Assembly (NCBI GenBank): GCA_028696635.1
Contig: JAQVGR010000054.1
Span: 1 to 8,420, forward strand
Length of the DNA stretch: 8,420 nucleotides
Origin: Candidatus Krumholzibacteriia bacterium
Lineage (GTDB): Bacteria; Krumholzibacteriota; Krumholzibacteriia; Krumholzibacteriales; Krumholzibacteriaceae
Reading direction: 5' to 3'
Below the pieces are notes generated by a model that was not told where the DNA came from, ran no database searches, and was given only the letters and a program-made list of their open reading frames with translations. Below, one piece after another: positions 1 through 5,979 of the stretch (position 1 is the first letter of the stretch; each line of letters starts with the position of its first letter). Both the position numbers and the translations under genes were made by a program.

Positions 1-324
1 GGGGAACATGACGAGGTACCCGCCCGTCGGGCCGAAGAGGGCGGCGGGGCCGAAGGAGAGCCCGGCGAAGACGGGGACGCCGGCGGCGCCGAGCGCCAGG
101 TACGACACCATCGCGGCGAACCCGTCGCGCGGTCCGAGCGAGATCCCGGCCAGCACGACGAACAGCGTCTGCATCGTGACGGGGACCGGCGTCCACGGCA
201 GGCGGACGGCGAGCTGCGCCCCCGCCGCGGTGAACAGGACGAAAGCCGCTATGCGGGCCGCGCTGCGGGCCGCTGCCGCCGTGTCGAATGTCTGCGCCAT
301 GCGAGTCGTCTGTCCGTTGACCAT
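1..324 (-). CDS. bioY: Biotin transporter BioY, N-terminal part (runs off left edge)
   Basis: The first 108 residues of BioY, the membrane-embedded substrate-binding (S) component of the ECF-type biotin uptake transporter. The family signature is clear: residues 47-67 read VPVTMQTLFVVLAGISLGPRD, followed by a YLALGAAGVPVFAG segment (75-88) and GPTGGYL (98-104), which are typical of the first three membrane segments of BioY. The ATG at 324 is chosen because AAGGAG lies six bases upstream; a second ATG at residue 9 lacks such a site. The gene is cut by the window edge, so the C-terminal half and any linked ecfA/ecfT genes are not visible. It is separated from the upstream operon by 105 bases holding a probable promoter, so it may be transcribed on its own. 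No BirA-like operator was recognised. Confidence 0.93.
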   Translation of the reverse strand, partial: MVNGQTTRMAQTFDTAAAARSAARIAAFVLFTAAGAQLAVRLPWTPVPVTMQTLFVVLAGISLGPRDGFAAMVSYLALGAAGVPVFAGLSFGPAALFGPTGGYLVMFP

Positions 325-330
325 TCCGGT

Positions 331-336
331 CTCCTT
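331..336 (-). promoter_or_regulatory. bioY ribosome-binding site
   Basis: AAGGAG, preceded by a run of further A residues, sits six bases before the ATG at 324. It decides that start over the in-frame ATG eight codons downstream. Confidence 0.75.
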
Positions 337-387
337 TTTTTCAGCCGTTCACCCGTCCCCGACCGGGAGCCCGGGATCGATTCTCCT

Positions 388-416
388 ACGATATCCTGTC
401 GCGGCCCTTTTTGCAA
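388..416 (-). promoter_or_regulatory. Probable sigma70-type promoter of bioY
   Basis: On the minus strand, TTGCAA (411-416, four of six matches to the -35 consensus) is followed after exactly 17 bases by TATCGT (388-393, four of six matches to the -10 consensus). Transcription would start near 381, giving a leader of about 57 bases before the bioY start codon. The surroundings are very GC-rich, so these AT-richer boxes stand out. This is pattern matching only and the sigma factor preference of the organism is unknown. Confidence 0.4.
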
Positions 417-429
417 GCCCGCTGTTCCT

Positions 430-1053
430 TCACGGGCGGCCCGCGTCGGGAACGATCCCCCCGACCGAGATGTTGCCGAGATAGTAGTTCGCCGTCATCT
501 CCACGTGCACGAGAGCAAGGCCGAAGGCCGCTTCGTCTACCCTCTCGACGACGTACTCCTCCCGCACGGCGGCGAGTATGTTGAAAAACTCGAAGAGCAG
601 CAGCCTCATCGTCATGTGGTAGATGTAATCGAACTCGAGCTTCTCGAGATAGGCCTTCCCTTCCCCCCCGCGCAGAGCGGCGAGCGCGGCCAGCTCCCCT
701 CCCGCCCCCGGTCCGAGGAGCTCGGTGCGCCGCCGCGAGGTCGATGCGCGCACGCGCCCCTCCATCTCCCCTATCGTCCGGGAGATCTCCCCGCTTGTCA
801 GCCCCGCGTCGTTCACCCTCCCGAGCACCAGCTCCAGATACGCCTCCCCCTCGGCGATCAGGTCGACGAGGAAGACGAGATTCTTCTCGAGCGAGTCGAC
901 GTACGCCCCGGATGACCGCCGCTCCTTCTTGGCTTCGAGCATCCGGGCGAGGTTCTCCCTGAACCGCTCCGGGGCAGGGTAGCTCTCCGAGACATGCGCC
1001 GAGTACGTCGCCAGGAGCTCCTCGAAGTCGGCGCTCTTCTTTTCCGCGCTCAC
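430..1053 (-). CDS. Helical protein of unknown function, 207 aa
   Basis: I do not recognise this protein. The GTG start at 1053 overlaps the TGA stop of the lipoprotein gene by four bases (GTGA), with a purine-rich GAGAGG site seven bases upstream. Reading on to the ATG at 1233 would add 60 residues of low-complexity G/R/A sequence that belong to the overlapping lipoprotein gene, so that start is rejected. The protein begins MSAEKKSADFEELLATY. It is charged and looks almost wholly alpha-helical, with many Glu/Arg heptad-like stretches. A more hydrophobic segment lies at about residues 143-162 (around MTMRLLLFEFFNILAA), which is more likely a buried helix than a membrane anchor because acidic residues interrupt it. 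There is no signal peptide and no cysteine. Translational coupling to the lipoprotein suggests a partner role, but no function can be assigned. Confidence 0.75.
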   Translation of the reverse strand: MSAEKKSADFEELLATYSAHVSESYPAPERFRENLARMLEAKKERRSSGAYVDSLEKNLVFLVDLIAEGEAYLELVLGRVNDAGLTSGEISRTIGEMEGRVRASTSRRRTELLGPGAGGELAALAALRGGEGKAYLEKLEFDYIYHMTMRLLLFEFFNILAAVREEYVVERVDEAAFGLALVHVEMTANYYLGNISVGGIVPDAGRP

Positions 1054-2810
1054 CGCCCCCCCTCTCCCGGCAGTCCGACCCGGACCCTCGCCCGCGCCGC
1101 CCCCCCCGCGCCCTGCAGCGGCGGATATGGCCTGATCGCTTCGAAATCGAAGGACAGTATCGCCCTCTCCCCGGAGATCATGATCCCGTAATCGCCGCCT
1201 ACCAGCAGTGCCTGCGCCCGCTGCGGAAGCCATCCGGCGTCGGTCAGCGCGGGCTCCGCGCCCTCGCGCATCTCCAGCCGCATCACGACGCCCCCCTCGA
1301 CCTGGACGGCCGCCGCGATCCCCGAGGCGTCGATAGCCTCTATCCGGCCGGGGAGCGCCAGCCTCGCGTCCTCCCGCAGCGCTTCCATGTCATAGACGAC
1401 GAGCGTATCGCCGAGCCCCCCCGAGCCGCGGTGCGCGGCCAGCGCCGACGAACCTGCCCGAGCCAGATCCCCGATGCCGCCGCTCGAGGCCGTCCCCTTC
1501 CGCCCGGTCTTCCCGCATCGGCCTCCGGCGCAGAGAAACTCCTCGATCTCCCCCGCGCCGAATGTCAGGATCGCCCCGCCCCAGAACAGGGCGTCGCTCA
1601 CCGAGGTGCCGAGCCGGCCGTACCAGGTCCGCCCGAGGTCCTCGTACCGGTATACCCCGCAGAAGCCGTCGTCGGTGATCGCGTATATCCCGTCCGCCAG
1701 GGCGAAGACGCGAAGGACCGAGCGGTCGAGGCGCAGATCGGCGGCGAGCGCCGGCTCCGCGCCGCCGAGATCGATCGAGAACAGGCGCGCTTTCTGCTTG
1801 AAATTGACGGCGCAGACGGCGAAGCGGCCGCAGGCAGAGGCGTCGACGAGCCGGCCGCTCTTGTTGTTGAGACGCTTGACCGCGACGAACCCCTCCAGCG
1901 AGCCGGACCGGGCCAGGTCCCGTTCGCTCCCGATCAGCAGATCGAGGTTCGCCCCGGAACCCCTCTCCCGGCCGAGAAGGAACAGGTCCCGCGGCGGACT
2001 GCCGCAATCGACTGTCTCGATCCTGATCCGCTGCATCCCCGCCGCTTCGAACCGGGGGGCGACCCGTTCGATCCCGCTCCCGGTCCCCGGAACCGCCGCG
2101 GGCCGCACATCCAGCACGAACCCGCTCTCCGCGCGGACCCTGCGCAGGGGGACCGGTTCGTCCCCCGTATCCTCTCCCGGGCCGTACTCGGTATAGTACG
2201 GGTTCTCCGGCGGGTCGAGCGGGAAGTAGAGGAACCCCGAGGCGGTCTCCCCCGGCTCTATCACGACCGGCTCGAAGCTCCCGCCCCTGCCGGCCGGAAA
2301 GAACGAATTGCGCAGCAGCGGCCGGTAGTCGAGCGCGTAACTCCCCCATCGGTAGGCGTAGTACGCGCCGAGCGGCGGGATGAGCATCCCGCCGACCACG
2401 TTCCACGCTCCCATCTTCCGATGGCGGGGCGCTTCGGCTGCGCCGGCGAGGCGCATCAGCACCTCGCGCGGATGGATCGGGGCTATCGGCCCGCTCCCCG
2501 TCTCGAGGGAGATCGAGCTCAGCCGCTCGCCGACTGGGAGGTCGCCGGTCGCGTGAAGCGCGACGGCGGCCGTATCGCCGTTGGTGACGCTCAGATAGAC
2601 GGGCACGACGCCGCTGTCGGGAGGATACGACCTGAAGAGCTTCTGGATCTGGCCGGGGTCGTCGGGCAGGACGGCTGCGACGGAGATCCCGGCGCCGCCC
2701 CTGATGCCGGCCCCCCCCTCGATGCCGACCGGCACCTTCGGCCCCCTGCACGAGACGACAGTGCACACGGCGAGCATGCCGAGCGGTCGTATGGTGCGCA
2801 GCAGGTTCAT
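1050..2810 (-). CDS. Lipoprotein with probable beta-propeller C-terminal region, 586 aa
   Basis: Predicted envelope lipoprotein. Residues 1-20 form a signal peptide (MNLLRTIRPLGMLAVCTVVS) followed by C21; V18-V19-S20-C21 fits the lipobox. The +2 residue is Arg, not Asp, so there is no inner-membrane retention signal in the E. coli sense. Residues about 65-235 look beta-rich and Ig-like (VYLSVTNGDTAAVALHATG), with a GGMLIPPLGAYYAYRWGSYALDY stretch at 140-162 and a PGETASGFLYFPL motif at 186-198. From about 270 onward the sequence repeatedly alternates short beta strands with glycine/aspartate turns (for example DGIYAITDDGFCGVYRYED), suggesting a WD40- or PQQ-like propeller; this is an inference. 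The ATG at 2810 overlaps the activator's stop (ATGA) and has GGAGG ten bases upstream. Its own stop overlaps the next gene's GTG. The same frame stays open upstream to 4793, but that part is only a shadow of other genes. Function unknown. Confidence 0.82.
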   Translation of the reverse strand: MNLLRTIRPLGMLAVCTVVSCRGPKVPVGIEGGAGIRGGAGISVAAVLPDDPGQIQKLFRSYPPDSGVVPVYLSVTNGDTAAVALHATGDLPVGERLSSISLETGSGPIAPIHPREVLMRLAGAAEAPRHRKMGAWNVVGGMLIPPLGAYYAYRWGSYALDYRPLLRNSFFPAGRGGSFEPVVIEPGETASGFLYFPLDPPENPYYTEYGPGEDTGDEPVPLRRVRAESGFVLDVRPAAVPGTGSGIERVAPRFEAAGMQRIRIETVDCGSPPRDLFLLGRERGSGANLDLLIGSERDLARSGSLEGFVAVKRLNNKSGRLVDASACGRFAVCAVNFKQKARLFSIDLGGAEPALAADLRLDRSVLRVFALADGIYAITDDGFCGVYRYEDLGRTWYGRLGTSVSDALFWGGAILTFGAGEIEEFLCAGGRCGKTGRKGTASSGGIGDLARAGSSALAAHRGSGGLGDTLVVYDMEALREDARLALPGRIEAIDASGIAAAVQVEGGVVMRLEMREGAEPALTDAGWLPQRAQALLVGGDYGIMISGERAILSFDFEAIRPYPPLQGAGGAARARVRVGLPGEGGR

Positions 2811-3448
2811 CTCCGGAGCCCCTCCAGCGGCACGGTCCGTCCGAGTGGGGTAACGGTACAGTAATTCCCCATCGTTTGCAAGAAGCAGTCGTTTTCGCAG
2901 AACCCGCCGGACAGGTAGAGGCGGCCGGGTCGCCCGCTGAAGTCGAAGACGTTGCGCACCATGCCGTGGAGGAACATCGCCACCGCCTCTTCCGGCGGCG
3001 TGCCGGTCGAGACGAGCTCGAGGACCTTCTCCATGCCGAAGACCCCGCAGGTGACGTTGATCCACCGCTCGGACGGGGCGAGCCGGTCGAATTCGACCTC
3101 GTAGTAATGACCGAGCAGCTCGATCGTGGCCCCCGTCGAGGAGCCGCAGGCGAGGTTCCAGTCGAGCCTGTTCACCCGGCGCCCGGCGAAGCGGACGAAC
3201 TTCACGTCGCGCCCCCCGACGTCGACGACGGAGAAATCGCCGTCGGCCACCAGCGCGAGGCTCCCCTCTGCGAGCGCGATAAGCTCGTTCCGGTAGATCC
3301 TGCACCGGCTCTTCGCGCTGTGCCCCGTTGCGATCTCGAACCGGATCCCCTCGCGGCGTATCAGCTCCCTCGTCTGGATGATCTCGATCGCGTCCGTGTC
3401 GGTCTCGAGGATCTTCGACCAGGTGCTGCCGCAATCCGCTATCAGCAT
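2807..3448 (-). CDS. BcrAD/HgdC-type ASKHA ATPase, short dehydratase activator, 213 aa
   Basis: Member of the BcrAD_BadFG ATPase family: iron-sulfur ATPases that use ATP hydrolysis to push an electron into a partner such as 2-hydroxyacyl-CoA dehydratase, benzoyl-CoA reductase or a double-cubane protein. Visible motifs: phosphate-1 loop DCGSTWSK (5-12), ATG element (40-42), phosphate-2 DVGGRDVK (76-83), ACGSSTG (100-106, equivalent to CAAGTG), NVTCGVFGMEK (131-141) and adenosine loop LSGGFCEN (179-186). Cys101 and Cys134 match the two positions that ligate the dimer-bridging [4Fe-4S] cluster in HgdC. The protein is about 45 residues shorter than HgdC (about 260), mainly in the N-terminal lobe and at the end, where the usual GALGAA tail is missing. 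CGGAG lies five bases before the ATG. It follows the dehydratase-like gene by 27 bases, which suggests the two act as a pair; the substrate is unknown. Confidence 0.85.
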   Translation of the reverse strand: MLIADCGSTWSKILETDTDAIEIIQTRELIRREGIRFEIATGHSAKSRCRIYRNELIALAEGSLALVADGDFSVVDVGGRDVKFVRFAGRRVNRLDWNLACGSSTGATIELLGHYYEVEFDRLAPSERWINVTCGVFGMEKVLELVSTGTPPEEAVAMFLHGMVRNVFDFSGRPGRLYLSGGFCENDCFLQTMGNYCTVTPLGRTVPLEGLRR

Positions 3449-3475
3449 CGCAACTCCGTCCTCGCATCTCCCGCC

Positions 3476-4222
3476 TCAGGAGAGCCTGATGAACGCCTCG
3501 ACCTTGGCGAGTATCGAGTCGTTGATCTCTCCATGACAGTCGACGGCGATGCCGCCGTGCTTTTCGGCGAGCCGGTGCGCGAGGTCCTGTTTCGCGCAGA
3601 AGGCCTGGTGAAAGAAGACGGTTGGAACCCCTTCGTCCACGAAGCACTCGAGATCGAGATCGGCGGGGCGCCCCGCCTCGACGCACCTGACCCATCCATA
3701 GAGGTGCGTCGTCGGCGGGAATAGATCGAGGATACGCATGTCGTTCGGCGGCACCCCCCAGAACCCGTGCGTCGGAAGGCACGGTTCGGGGGGATCGCCG
3801 GGGAGCGCCGGATCGACGACCGTCGCCATGATCGCCTCGACCCGCCCGGCGAGCGGCCCGCGCCCGGTCGAATAGAGGAGCGGCCGGTCCTCGAAGGCCT
3901 CCTCGTGGAACCGCGACTCGATCACGATGACGCCCAGCTCGCGCAGGATCCACGCTGCGTGCCGGCCCCTGTCGCACTTGTCCTCGCCGACCGCCGCGAC
4001 GACGGCGGCGAGCCGCGGCCCGAGATGGACCGCGTTGTCGACGACGTTGGCGATGATGCGGCATGTCGCCGGCGGGAGAAGCCCCGCGTCGGGGGCCCCG
4101 GCGGCCACGTCGAGGTCGACGAGCGGCAGATCGCGGCCGAACCGGTCGCGCACGCCGCCGAGCGCGCTGCGCAGGGGAAACCCGTAGTACCCGATGACTC
4201 TTCGGCTGCTGTTCGTCTGCAT
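3476..4222 (-). CDS. Short 2-hydroxyacyl-CoA dehydratase-like (HgdB/BcrB or DUF2229-like) protein, 248 aa
   Basis: Likely electron-acceptor partner of the downstream activator. The C-terminal part, with VDEGVPTVFFHQAFCAKQDL at 195-214 followed by a HGGIAVDC segment (222-229) and KVEAFIRL (240-247), resembles the last Rossmann-like segment of HgdB/FldC/BcrB proteins, which carry a cluster-ligating cysteine and end in an (R/K)-x-EAF helix. Seven cysteines (54, 83, 148, 180, 193, 209, 229) could bind an iron-sulfur cluster. The N-terminal part (IGYYGFPLRSALGGVRDRFG, then PATC at 51-54) is also reminiscent of DUF2229 activase-related proteins. At 248 residues it is well below the usual 350-420, so it is a reduced or divergent form. 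ATG 4222 is preferred because the extra 12 residues from ATG 4258 are Arg/Ser/Pro/Ala-rich and overlap a hairpin; neither start has a strong ribosome-binding site. Family assignment is moderate and rests on motifs and on the activator neighbour. Confidence 0.65.
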   Translation of the reverse strand: MQTNSSRRVIGYYGFPLRSALGGVRDRFGRDLPLVDLDVAAGAPDAGLLPPATCRIIANVVDNAVHLGPRLAAVVAAVGEDKCDRGRHAAWILRELGVIVIESRFHEEAFEDRPLLYSTGRGPLAGRVEAIMATVVDPALPGDPPEPCLPTHGFWGVPPNDMRILDLFPPTTHLYGWVRCVEAGRPADLDLECFVDEGVPTVFFHQAFCAKQDLAHRLAEKHGGIAVDCHGEINDSILAKVEAFIRLS

Positions 4223-4232
4223 GGCGGTCCGT

Positions 4233-4248
4233 GAAGCCGGCCGGCTTC
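4233..4248. repeat. 16-base perfect palindrome before the dehydratase-like gene
   Basis: The sequence GAAGCCGGCCGGCTTC is its own reverse complement. In RNA it could form a six-pair stem with a four-base loop, ending 10 bases upstream of the chosen ATG at 4222, in the 63-base gap after the EIIA gene. No T-run follows, so it is not a rho-independent terminator. It could be an mRNA-stabilising or translation-tuning hairpin, or chance in GC-rich DNA. Confidence 0.4.
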
Positions 4249-4285
4249 CGGCGGGCATCGCGCGGGGATCGGCGGCGGGGACGCC

Positions 4286-4750
4286 CTACGCCTCGCCGTT
4301 CTCCACCCGCTCGATGGTCTCGATGACATCCTCGGGGCGCTTCGCCTTGATCAGCCGCTCGCGGAACCGGTCGAGCTTGATCATCTTGACGATCTTGGCG
4401 ATCGCCTGCACGTGGGGGCCCGACTCGCCGGTCGGAGCGACCAGGAGAAAGAACAGGTGCGAGGGCTTGCCGTCCAGCGATTCGAAATCGACGCCGTCGT
4501 GCGAAACCCCCACCACTATCCTGAGCCTCGCGACCGCGTCGCACTTGGCGTGCGGTATGGCGACGCCCTTCTCCAGCCCCGTGCTGCCGTCGCGCTCCCG
4601 CGCGAGGACCGCCTCGAGGATCGTGTCGGCGTCGCACCGCTCGCAGCTTTCGGCCATCAGCTCGATGAGCTCCTCGATAGCCTCCCGCTTGTCGGTCGCC
4701 TCCATGTCGAGCTTGACGTTCTCGGGCCCGATGGCATCTGTCAGTTTCAT
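4286..4750 (-). CDS. PTS EIIA protein, fructose/nitrogen (type 2, PtsN-like) family, 154 aa
   Basis: A single EIIA type-2 domain, which receives phosphate from HPr or NPr on a histidine. The active-site motif GLEKGVAIPHAKC (58-70) places the phosphorylatable residue at His67. It is preceded by the usual helix ending in RERDGSTGL (51-59) and followed by the beta-strand pattern LRIVVGVSHDGVDFESLDG and LFFLLVAP. The length of 154 aa equals a stand-alone EIIA; no EIIB, EIIC or HPr gene is beside it, so a regulatory role like PtsN (EIIANtr) is more likely than sugar transport. This is inferred from context. The start at 4750 (MKLTDAIGPENVKLD) has GGGAGG nine bases upstream; the longer frame to 4828 runs through the promoter and palindrome and is rejected. 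First gene of the five-gene operon ending at 430. Confidence 0.9.
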   Translation of the reverse strand: MKLTDAIGPENVKLDMEATDKREAIEELIELMAESCERCDADTILEAVLARERDGSTGLEKGVAIPHAKCDAVARLRIVVGVSHDGVDFESLDGKPSHLFFLLVAPTGESGPHVQAIAKIVKMIKLDRFRERLIKAKRPEDVIETIERVENGEA

Positions 4751-4759
4751 CTCGGTACG

Positions 4760-4765
4760 CCTCCC
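4760..4765 (-). promoter_or_regulatory. Ribosome-binding site of the EIIA gene
   Basis: GGGAGG lies nine bases upstream of the ATG at 4750 and only two bases downstream of the 20-base palindrome, so a hairpin formed there could affect ribosome access. Confidence 0.65.
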
Positions 4766-4767
4766 GG

Positions 4768-4787
4768 GGCGCATCCGCGGATGCGCC
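4768..4787. promoter_or_regulatory. Perfect 20-base palindrome in the EIIA operon leader (operator or hairpin)
   Basis: Half-sites GGCGCATCCG and CGGATGCGCC are exact reverse complements without a mismatch or gap. Located just downstream of the probable transcription start (near 4793) and two bases from the ribosome-binding site, it could act as a dimeric repressor's operator. As RNA it could form an eight-pair stem with a CGCG loop that tunes translation. No T-run follows, so it is not an intrinsic terminator. The palindrome itself is observed; its function is inferred. Confidence 0.6.
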
Positions 4788-4799
4788 GGACATGGGCGG

Positions 4800-4828
4800 A
4801 ATCTAATCAAACCCGGCCCCGATAGCAA
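4800..4828 (-). promoter_or_regulatory. Probable sigma70-type promoter of the EIIA operon
   Basis: TTGCTA (4823-4828) and TAGATT (4800-4805) are separated by exactly 17 bases; each matches four of six consensus positions. The TTTGATTAGATT stretch is the most AT-rich part of the gap. The predicted start near 4793 puts the palindrome at the very beginning of the message. The -35 box falls in the loop of the terminator-like hairpin. Pattern-based call only. Confidence 0.45.
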
Positions 4829-4836
4829 GTGCCGGG
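4812..4836 (-). terminator. Weak terminator-like hairpin after the V-ATPase/usp genes
   Basis: CCCGGC and GCCGGG form a six-pair GC stem with a 13-base loop, starting 14 bases after the uspA stop and followed by TTTGATT rather than a clean T-run. The position suits the end of the V-ATPase transcript, but the poor U tract and large loop leave readthrough into the EIIA operon likely. Confidence 0.3.
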
Positions 4837-4849
4837 GGGCAGGCGGCCG

Positions 4850-5335
4850 TCAGGCCTCCTCGTACATCCGCTCGATGCGCTCGCGTCCGCGCACGACCAT
4901 CACGGGGCATTTCACCTTGCGAAGGATCCGTTCCCCTTCCTCGTAGAACGAGTCGCGCAGGCTCAGGACCTCCCCGAGCTCCCCCTGCACGAGCAGATCC
5001 GCGCCCCACTGCTCCGCCTCGTGCGCGACCTCCTCGTGGACGACCCCCTTGCGGAGGACCGTCTCCACCTTGATCCCCTTGCGGTCACCGAGCTTGACGA
5101 CGTAGTTGAGATAGCGCTTGCCGTCCTCCTCGAGGTCGCGCTCGTAGTCCATCTTCTCCATCTGGACGAAGACCCTCGCCTTGAGCAGCTCGGCGAGCAG
5201 GTTCTCGTTGACCACGTACATGACCCTGAGAACGCTCTGGTACGTCTTCGCCATGGTTATGGCGAGCTGAGCCGCCGTGATCGACGATTCGCTCCCATCG
5301 ATATACAGCAGGATGTTGCCCAGCGGATTGCTCAT
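4850..5335 (-). CDS. Universal stress protein (UspA-fold), 161 aa
   Basis: Single-domain universal stress protein. The N-terminal strand and helix NILLYIDGSESSITAAQLAITMA (7-29) carry the conserved Asp13 of the nucleotide pocket. The end VKCPVMVVRG (141-150) is the hallmark last strand. The glycine loop is altered: ATP-binding members read G-x2-G-x9-G-(S/T), whereas here it is G118-x2-G121-x12-G134-E135. ATP binding is therefore doubtful, or the loop geometry differs. Residues 43-72 form a charged helical stretch (ENLLAELLKARVFVQMEKMDYERDLEE) longer than in minimal Usp proteins. The ATG at 5335 overlaps the atpD stop by four bases (ATGA) with AAGGGG seven bases upstream, so it is the last gene of the V-ATPase operon and is probably made in proportion to subunit D. 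A role in sensing or modulating the ATPase is an inference from coupling only. Confidence 0.88.
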   Translation of the reverse strand: MSNPLGNILLYIDGSESSITAAQLAITMAKTYQSVLRVMYVVNENLLAELLKARVFVQMEKMDYERDLEEDGKRYLNYVVKLGDRKGIKVETVLRKGVVHEEVAHEAEQWGADLLVQGELGEVLSLRDSFYEEGERILRKVKCPVMVVRGRERIERMYEEA

Positions 5336-5970
5336 GCGACCGCCCCTTTTCTCCGGAAGAGGCGGTCCTTGACGAGCTTCAGGACGAAGAACGCCTCCCG
5401 CTCGGATTCTTCGAGTGCCATCTCGATATATTTCATCGTTTCCTCGTAGTCGGGGATGAATATCTTCTCCAGGGCGTTGACCCTGCGGATCGTCTTGGCC
5501 ACCTCGCGGGAGAGCCGCATGAGCGATATGCGCGCCTCGGCGAGGGCCCCCAGCAGCTGCAGCGCCTCCCGGAACCGCAGGATCGCCTCGTCTATCCAGA
5601 TGCTGCTCTCCGCCGCGGCGACATAGGGCGAGCGGTCGTCGAACTTCACCCGCACGCGCGGGAGAGAGACCCCCATGACGCGCTTCTCGGAGAACGAGAG
5701 CTCGGACCTGATATTCTGGCCGAGGGCGAGCAGGTTGACCTCGCGCCGCCCCATTCTGAGTATGGCCTGGTCGAGGGCGGCGAACGCCTCCCGGAGCTTC
5801 GCCTCCACCTGCTCCTGCGCCTCGACGGCCCGGTCGATCAGCCCCATCAGCTCGACGATGAGGATCTTGCGCTTCTGGTCGAGGAGCTCCCACCCCTCCT
5901 GCGCGAACCCGAGGTCGCGCTTGATCTTCATGAGATTGGTCTTGGTCGGCGCGACTTCGTACCGTGCCAT
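5332..5970 (-). CDS. atpD: V-type ATP synthase subunit D, 212 aa
   Basis: Central rotor-shaft subunit of the V/A-type ATPase, which links rotation inside the A3B3 head to the membrane ring. The family N-terminal signature is present: ARYEVAPTKTNLMKIKRDLGFAQEGWELLDQKRKIL (2-37). A long helix follows to about residue 90. The middle section (about 95-125, VMGVSLPRVRVKFDDRSPY) is the less conserved globular part. The C-terminal helix with ISLMRLSREVAKTIRRVNALEKIFIPDYEETMKYI forms the second arm of the coiled coil. The length of 212 aa is normal. The ATG at 5970 lies nine bases after the atpB stop with GAGG close upstream. The gene order A-B-D matches other bacterial V-ATPase operons. Confidence 0.96.
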   Translation of the reverse strand: MARYEVAPTKTNLMKIKRDLGFAQEGWELLDQKRKILIVELMGLIDRAVEAQEQVEAKLREAFAALDQAILRMGRREVNLLALGQNIRSELSFSEKRVMGVSLPRVRVKFDDRSPYVAAAESSIWIDEAILRFREALQLLGALAEARISLMRLSREVAKTIRRVNALEKIFIPDYEETMKYIEMALEESEREAFFVLKLVKDRLFRRKGAVA

Positions 5971-5979
5971 CGGCCCTCG

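Noticed and set aside
360..376. CCGGG/CCCGG inverted repeat in the bioY leader
   Set aside because: The loop is too small (about two bases) and such repeats are common in GC-rich DNA; no biotin-repressor-like dyad is present.
415..441. Possible terminator after the helical protein (GCCCG stem, CGGGC partner)
   Set aside because: The stem is only five pairs with a loop of about eleven bases, includes the stop codon region, and is followed by TTGC rather than a T-run.
1054..1233. A longer start (ATG 1233) for the helical protein
   Set aside because: The added 60 residues are Gly/Arg-rich and lie within the lipoprotein's coding region; the GTG at 1053 with the GTGA overlap and purine-rich site is better.
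2811..4793. The lipoprotein frame stays open far upstream, suggesting a 1247-aa protein
   Set aside because: The extra sequence is a low-complexity Arg/Ala/Gly/Pro-rich shadow of the EIIA, dehydratase-like and activator genes in another frame. The real start at 2810 is marked by a signal peptide, a lipobox, GGAGG and an ATGA overlap.
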